A model generated the notes under the pieces. It made no database searches, was not told the origin of the DNA, and was given only the letters and a program-made list of their open reading frames with translations. From assembly GCF_035552695.1 (NCBI RefSeq), contig NZ_DASZKT010000093.1, positions 1 through 64,000 of the forward strand: a stretch of DNA of 64,000 nucleotides, given 5' to 3'. Shown piece after piece: positions 59,854-64,000 of this stretch. Source of the DNA: Actinospica sp035552695. GTDB lineage: Bacteria; Actinomycetota; Actinomycetes; Streptomycetales; Catenulisporaceae. The position numbers and the translations under genes were made by a program. The stretch's first letter is position 1. Each line of letters opens with the position of its first letter.

Positions 59854-60981
59854 TTAAGGCAGCAGGCCGGAGCCCCACCAGCCCGCCGTGTGCCGGCTCG
59901 TCGCCGCCGCGATCGACCTCGTGCCCTGACCCGCGGACGACGGGCGCAGCGGCTCGGTCCGGGTGGCGCGGCGCCGGGCCGAGAGCGGGCCGAGGCCGCC
60001 GAGCAGGTCGATGGCCTCGGCGACGCGCTTGTCCGCCGTCACCGAGTTGGCCGGGAGCAGCCCGATCGCGCGAAAGCCCAGTTGGGCCGGTCGCAGGTCG
60101 GCCGGATCGGTGACCCGCATGCACGGCACGCCGAGCGCGTCGACGACCTCGGCGACGGTCGGATCGGTCGGCTCGGCCGGATCCGCGAGTACGAGCACGC
60201 ACTCGCTCGCCGCGGCCACCGAGCGCACCGTCTCGTGCCAGTCCGACCGGCCGTAGCAGAAGGCGTCCGGGTGCTGGCCGCGCAGCCGCGGGAAGCGCTC
60301 CCGCAGGCCGAGCAGGACCGGCGCGGCGGCCTCGATGCGCGTGCCGGGCACGATCACGAACGAGAGCGCCTCCGGGTCCACCTCCTCGAGCGCGGGGTCC
60401 GCGGCCTCGCGCACGATCTCCGCCCGTCCGCCCGCGCCGCGCGCGTCCGCCGCCAACTGCTCGGCCAGGGCGTTGCCCGGTTCGGCGATCAGCACGACGG
60501 CATCGCCGCGGTTGGTGAAGTCGAGCACTGAGGCGTGCGCCGTGTGCCGGTGCGGGCACATCGCCGTCGCGGTGGCCGAGACGGCGCAACTCGGCCGCTC
60601 CGCGACCAGAACCTGGCGAGTGCGCATCACGGACGTCCACTCGCACACGGTGCGCAGCACGGCGTCGAGCGCCGCCGCGTCCTCGGACGGCAGCGCCACG
60701 GCGAGGCCCACCGCGCGGCCGTCCACGAGATAGCTGACCGCGGCGGTGACCGTGGCCCGCGTGTGCCGGGTGGCGTCGAGGTCCGAGTCGAGCACGACGT
60801 CCCGCCCGGGCGCCGCCGTGCCCGGACGCAGCCGCTCGGCGAGCGCGGCGCTGAACGCGGGGGCCGCCGGGCAGCGCACCGAGCCGCGTGTCGGATGCTC
60901 GAAGCGGGTGAGCACGTTGATACGCCCGCGGGCCACCAGCGGCCCCTTGCCGAGCGTCTGCACGAGGAGGGTCCTGTTCAC
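59854..60981 (-). CDS. IspH-like protein keeping the iron-sulfur cysteines but not other active-site motifs
   Basis: A 375-residue protein that aligns by eye with IspH (4-hydroxy-3-methylbut-2-enyl diphosphate reductase), particularly in its second half: LGLRERFPRLRGQHPDAFCY, RSVAAASECVLVLADPAEP and ALGVPCMRVTDPADL. The three cluster cysteines seem present: Cys37 (GSVRCPAAPAF for GFCAGV), Cys142 (AMCPHRHTAH for ATCPLVTKVH) and Cys242 (DAFCYGRSD for DDICYATQN). The substrate residues HEE, TQTT and ATQNRQ are replaced (IAEPGNALAE, IVPGTR, GRSDWHE). It therefore seems a paralogue with another role. GTG 60981 overlaps the MFS stop (GTGA), so it is coupled to a transporter. Confidence 0.7.
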   Translation of the reverse strand: MNRTLLVQTLGKGPLVARGRINVLTRFEHPTRGSVRCPAAPAFSAALAERLRPGTAAPGRDVVLDSDLDATRHTRATVTAAVSYLVDGRAVGLAVALPSEDAAALDAVLRTVCEWTSVMRTRQVLVAERPSCAVSATATAMCPHRHTAHASVLDFTNRGDAVVLIAEPGNALAEQLAADARGAGGRAEIVREAADPALEEVDPEALSFVIVPGTRIEAAAPVLLGLRERFPRLRGQHPDAFCYGRSDWHETVRSVAAASECVLVLADPAEPTDPTVAEVVDALGVPCMRVTDPADLRPAQLGFRAIGLLPANSVTADKRVAEAIDLLGGLGPLSARRRATRTEPLRPSSAGQGTRSIAAATSRHTAGWWGSGLLP

Positions 60982-62357
60982 CCGTCAATCGTGACGGAAC
61001 TGGCGACCGGGCTGGTAGGACCAACAGGGTGATAGTCCACTGATGAACGTAACGAGGCTACCGTATTGTCCGATCTGATGCCTCGTGAGATCCGCGCGAT
61101 CTGCCAGCTGCCGAGCGCCAGCAGGACGAAGGGGAAGCAGAACGCGATCTTGAAGCCGTCCAGCGCCGCCGTGGCGGACGCGGTGTGCTCGGCGCCGGTG
61201 GCGTCCACCAGGAGTCCGGTCGCGAGCAGCGTGATCGCGGAGGCCAGGAAGGCGCCCACGTTCACGATGCCCGAGGCCGTGCCCAGCTGCTCCGGCGGGC
61301 TGGCGCTCCGTGCGACGTCGAATCCGATCATCGAGCCCGCGCCGTTGCTCGCGTACGCGGATATCAGCACGATCAGCAGCCACAGCGGCGCCCGCCCGGG
61401 CCACAGCAGCACGGCGGCCAGCGCGAGCACGGTGCAGCCCACGACGCTGAGCGCGAGCGGCACGCGCAGGTCGGGACGCCGCGTCAGAGCCACCCCGAAG
61501 GCGAAGCAGAAGCCCATGTTCGCGCAGATCAGCAGGGTGAGCAGGGCGCTCGCGGAGCCGGAGCCGAGCCCCTCGCCCTGCACGAGGAAGGGGTAGCCCC
61601 ACAGCAGGGTGAAAACGGCCGCCGGGAAGCCGGTGGTGAAGTGGACCCACAGCCCAAGCCGCGTCTGCGGGCGCGCCCACGTGACGCGCATCTGGTCCCG
61701 GAGTCGCCCGACGCGCCGCGTCCCCCGCATCGCGCGGCCGTGCGGCGTGTCGCGCACGATCCCGGCGGGCAGCACGAGCAGGCACGCGCCGACGGCGGCG
61801 ACCGTGAGGAAGGTGCCGCTCCACCCGAGCGTCTGCAGGGCCCAGGCGAGCGGCCACGCGCTCGCGATGCCGCCGGCCGCTCCGGTGAGCGCGCTCAGCT
61901 GGGTCAGCAGCGCCACGCGGCGAGCCGGGAACCACGCGGACACGATCCGCAGCACACTGATGAACACCATCGCGTCGCCGCAGCCGAGCAGTCCGCGGGC
62001 GATGAGCGCGAACCCGAAGGAGTCGACGGCGGCGAACGAGGCCTGCGCGACGCACATGACGGTCAGGCCGGCCAACAGCAGGCGGCGCGGCCCGAAGCGG
62101 TCGACCAGCAGGCCCACGGGTATCTGCATCGCGGCGTAGACGAGCATCTGGAGCATCGAGAAGGCGGAGAGCGACGCGGCGTTGATGCCGAAGCGATGCT
62201 CGGCGTCCGGCCCGGCGACCCCGAGGCTGCTGCGGTTGAACACGGCCACGAAGTAGACGGCGACGGCCGCGGACCAGGTGACCCACGCGCGCGGCGATAT
62301 GCGCTGATCGAGTGTATGAACGGGGACAGGGGCAGCGGCACTGTCTATCGCATCCAT
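60978..62357 (-). CDS. MFS transporter
   Basis: A 459-residue major-facilitator protein with about 12 helices. The motif-A loop after helix 2 reads PVGLLVDRFGPRRLLLAG (GxxxDRxGxRR), and the second half repeats the fold. It lacks known drug-specific signatures, so the substrate is unknown. Its stop overlaps the start of the IspH-like gene, so the two are expressed together and perhaps act on the same compound. ATG 62357 begins shortly before the first helix. Confidence 0.9.
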   Translation of the reverse strand: MDAIDSAAAPVPVHTLDQRISPRAWVTWSAAVAVYFVAVFNRSSLGVAGPDAEHRFGINAASLSAFSMLQMLVYAAMQIPVGLLVDRFGPRRLLLAGLTVMCVAQASFAAVDSFGFALIARGLLGCGDAMVFISVLRIVSAWFPARRVALLTQLSALTGAAGGIASAWPLAWALQTLGWSGTFLTVAAVGACLLVLPAGIVRDTPHGRAMRGTRRVGRLRDQMRVTWARPQTRLGLWVHFTTGFPAAVFTLLWGYPFLVQGEGLGSGSASALLTLLICANMGFCFAFGVALTRRPDLRVPLALSVVGCTVLALAAVLLWPGRAPLWLLIVLISAYASNGAGSMIGFDVARSASPPEQLGTASGIVNVGAFLASAITLLATGLLVDATGAEHTASATAALDGFKIAFCFPFVLLALGSWQIARISRGIRSDNTVASLRSSVDYHPVGPTSPVASSVTIDG

Positions 62358-62497
62358 GGCGCCCGCATCCTCTCACGCATCGGACGTCATACGTTTTCCA
62401 GTTCGAGGAATGGGATGCGAAACGGAGCGGATCCCGGGCGATCCAGGGCGAACGGGACTAACTTGGAGGGAAGGGCGACGAAGACAGGAGCGCGGTG

Positions 62498-62704
62498 ATG
62501 AAGGCGAATGTCGGAGACAGGCTCGTCATCATGTCCCGCCACCTCGACGAGGCGGTGCACGAGGGCGAGATCATCGAGGTCCACGGCGAGAACGGGACCC
62601 CGCCCTACCTCGTGCACTGGTCCGAGGGGGAGCACGAAGGGCTGATCTTCCCCGGGCCGGACGCCAAGATCATTCGAAGGCCGGCGAGCACGGCAGGTGC
62701 CTGA
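62498..62704 (+). CDS. DUF1918 small protein
   Basis: A 68-residue SH3-like protein with the family pattern VGDRLVIMSRHLDEAVHEGE and PPYLVHWSEGEHEGLIFPGP. DUF1918 proteins are common in actinobacteria; their function is not established. CAGGAG seven bases before ATG 62498 supports the start. A strong hairpin follows six bases after the stop. Confidence 0.9.
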   Translation: MKANVGDRLVIMSRHLDEAVHEGEIIEVHGENGTPPYLVHWSEGEHEGLIFPGPDAKIIRRPASTAGA

Positions 62705-62709
62705 ACACG

Positions 62710-62745
62710 GGTCCGGGCCGACCCCCGCTGGGACCGGCCCGGACC
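62710..62745. terminator. hairpin between DUF1918 gene and katG
   Basis: GGTCCGGGCC (62710-62719) and GGCCCGGACC (62736-62745) form a perfect 10-bp stem with a 16-base loop between convergent genes, able to act in both directions. Confidence 0.7.
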
Positions 62746-62797
62746 GTTCAGCCGTGCCGCTCGGGCAGACTGCTCGTGCTCATACCGCTCGGACTGC

Positions 62798-64000
62798 TCA
62801 GACCAGGTCGAAGCGGTCCAGGTCGGAGACCTTCGCCCAGGCCGCGACGAAGTCGCGCACGAACTTCTCCTTGGCGTCGTCGCTCGCGTAGACCTCGGCC
62901 ACCGCGCGCAGTTCGGAGTTCGAGCCGAACACCAGGTCGGCCCGGGTGCCGGTCCACTTGACCGCGCCGTTCACGCTGCCCTCGAACACGGTGCCGTCCG
63001 CGGAGACCGGCTGCCAGGTCGTGTCCAGGTCGAGCAGGTTGGCGAAGAAGTCGTTCGTCAGCTTGCCGGGGGTCTCGGTGAACACGCCGAGCGCGGAGCG
63101 GTCGTAGTTCGCGCCGAGCACCCGCAGGCCGCCGACCAGCACGGTCAACTCGGGGGCGGTCAGCGTCAGCAGGTTCGCCCTGTCGAGCAACAGGAACTCG
63201 GCCGGCAGCCGGTTGCCCTTGCCGTAGTAGTTGCGGAAGCCGTCCGCCTTCGGCTCGAGCACGGAGAAGGACTCGACGTCCGTCTGCTCCTGCGCCGCGT
63301 CCACCCGGCCCGCGTGGAACGGCACCTCGACCTCGACGCCCGCGTCCTTGGCCGCCTTCTCCACCGCCGCGTTGCCCGCGATGACGATCAGGTCGGCCAG
63401 CGAGACCGGCTTGCCGAAGTTGGCCTTGATGCTCTCGAGGGTGCGCAGCACCTCGGCGAGGCTGTCCGGGTCGTTGACCTCCCAGCCCTTCTGCGGCTCG
63501 AGGCGCACCCGGGCGCCGTTGGCGCCGCCGCGCTTGTCGCTGCCGCGGAAGGTCGAGGCCGAGGCCCAGGCCGCGGACACCAGCTGGGACACCGTCAGAC
63601 CGGAGGCCAGCACGTGCTCCTTGAGCGCCGCGACGTCAGCCGCGCCGATCGGCTCATGGGTGGCGGCGGGCAGCGGGTCCTGCCAGATGAGCACCTCGCT
63701 CGGCACTTCCGGGCCGAGGTAGCGCACGATCGGGCCCATGTCACGGTGCGTCAGCTTGTACCAGGCGCGGGCGAAGGCGTCCGCGAACTCGTCCGGGTTC
63801 TCGAAGAAGCGGCGGGAGATCGGCTCGTAGATCGGGTCGAAGCGCAGCGCCAGGTCGGTGGTGAGCATGTTCGGCGCGATCCGCTTGTTCGGGTCGTGCG
63901 CCGAGGGGACGGTGCCCTCGGCCGCGCCGTTCTTCGGCTTCCACTGCTTGGCGCCGGCCGGGGACTCGGTCAGCTCCCACTCGAAGCCGAACAGGTTCGA
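62798..64000 (-). CDS. katG: catalase-peroxidase, C-terminal part (cut by window edge)
   Basis: About 400 residues of KatG; the gene continues past the right edge, where the heme-binding N-terminal half must lie. The visible part begins SNLFGFEWELTESPAGAKQW, includes the distal part of the first peroxidase domain (MLTTDLALRFDPIYEPI, DMGPIVRYLGPEVP) and the whole non-heme C-terminal domain (LVSAAWASASTFRGSDKRGG, VSLADLIVIAGNAAVEKAA, LPAEFLLLDRANLLTLTAPE). KatG breaks down hydrogen peroxide in the cytosol. No FurA-type regulator can be seen because its usual place is outside the window. Confidence 0.95.
   Translation of the reverse strand, partial: SNLFGFEWELTESPAGAKQWKPKNGAAEGTVPSAHDPNKRIAPNMLTTDLALRFDPIYEPISRRFFENPDEFADAFARAWYKLTHRDMGPIVRYLGPEVPSEVLIWQDPLPAATHEPIGAADVAALKEHVLASGLTVSQLVSAAWASASTFRGSDKRGGANGARVRLEPQKGWEVNDPDSLAEVLRTLESIKANFGKPVSLADLIVIAGNAAVEKAAKDAGVEVEVPFHAGRVDAAQEQTDVESFSVLEPKADGFRNYYGKGNRLPAEFLLLDRANLLTLTAPELTVLVGGLRVLGANYDRSALGVFTETPGKLTNDFFANLLDLDTTWQPVSADGTVFEGSVNGAVKWTGTRADLVFGSNSELRAVAEVYASDDAKEKFVRDFVAAWAKVSDLDRFDLV

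Overview
The window is very GC-rich DNA with GTG starts, ATGA/GTGA stop-start overlaps and many four-letter operon junctions. It carries a conservon (cvnA-D), an actinobacterial type of cysteine leader peptide, a DUF1918 gene and a spore-associated-protein-like domain. All of this points to a chromosome of a mycelial actinomycete (Streptomyces, Catenulispora or Actinospica type; the genus is my inference). No rRNA, tRNA, CRISPR array, integrase or intact insertion sequence was seen.

Layout. 1-2.7 kb: decayed or error-ridden remains of a PcaB-like lyase, the tail of an arylamine N-acetyltransferase and a frameshifted Gfo/Idh oxidoreductase. 2.7-15.2 kb: folD, two membrane or secreted proteins, a phospho-sugar module (DeoR regulator divergent from a PfkB kinase, plus a GH4 glycosidase), an SDR enzyme, an ABCG-type transporter, a Moco-sulfurase-like class V aminotransferase, a Tat-exported hydrolase and a methyltransferase. 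15.2-18.0 kb: a NitT/TauT-type ABC transporter operon. 18.2-23.5 kb: a transposase-derived protein with altered catalytic positions, beside a complete conservon (sensor kinase, roadblock, DUF742, Ras-like GTPase). 24.9-26.7 kb: a transmembrane Ser/Thr kinase with a SapA-like ectodomain. 26.8-33.4 kb: a sulfur-scavenging locus with two short leader peptides, a ROK regulator, an SsuABC-like transporter, a flavin monooxygenase and a TauD-like dioxygenase. 33.5-41.3 kb: assorted housekeeping and accessory genes.

41.6-56.8 kb is the most unusual part. Seven head-to-tail genes, most of them overlapping or nearly so, encode a ClpB/ClpA-like AAA+ protein, a Ser/Thr kinase, a 1462-residue repeat protein, a J-domain-like protein without HPD, a GrpE-like protein, a divergent long Hsp70 and a small TPR protein. 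Converging on them from the other strand are a CHAT (caspase-like) protease with four C-terminal Clp-N-like repeats and a small translationally coupled membrane protein that resembles EACC1. Together they look like a dedicated copy of the DnaK-DnaJ-GrpE-ClpB machine wired to a kinase and a caspase-like protease. I infer a regulated stress, conflict or cell-death device.

56.9-64 kb: an Fpg/Nei glycosylase, a secreted DUF4232-like protein with a sedolisin-type protease, an IspH-like paralogue coupled to an MFS transporter, a DUF1918 gene and the C-terminal part of katG, which runs off the right edge.
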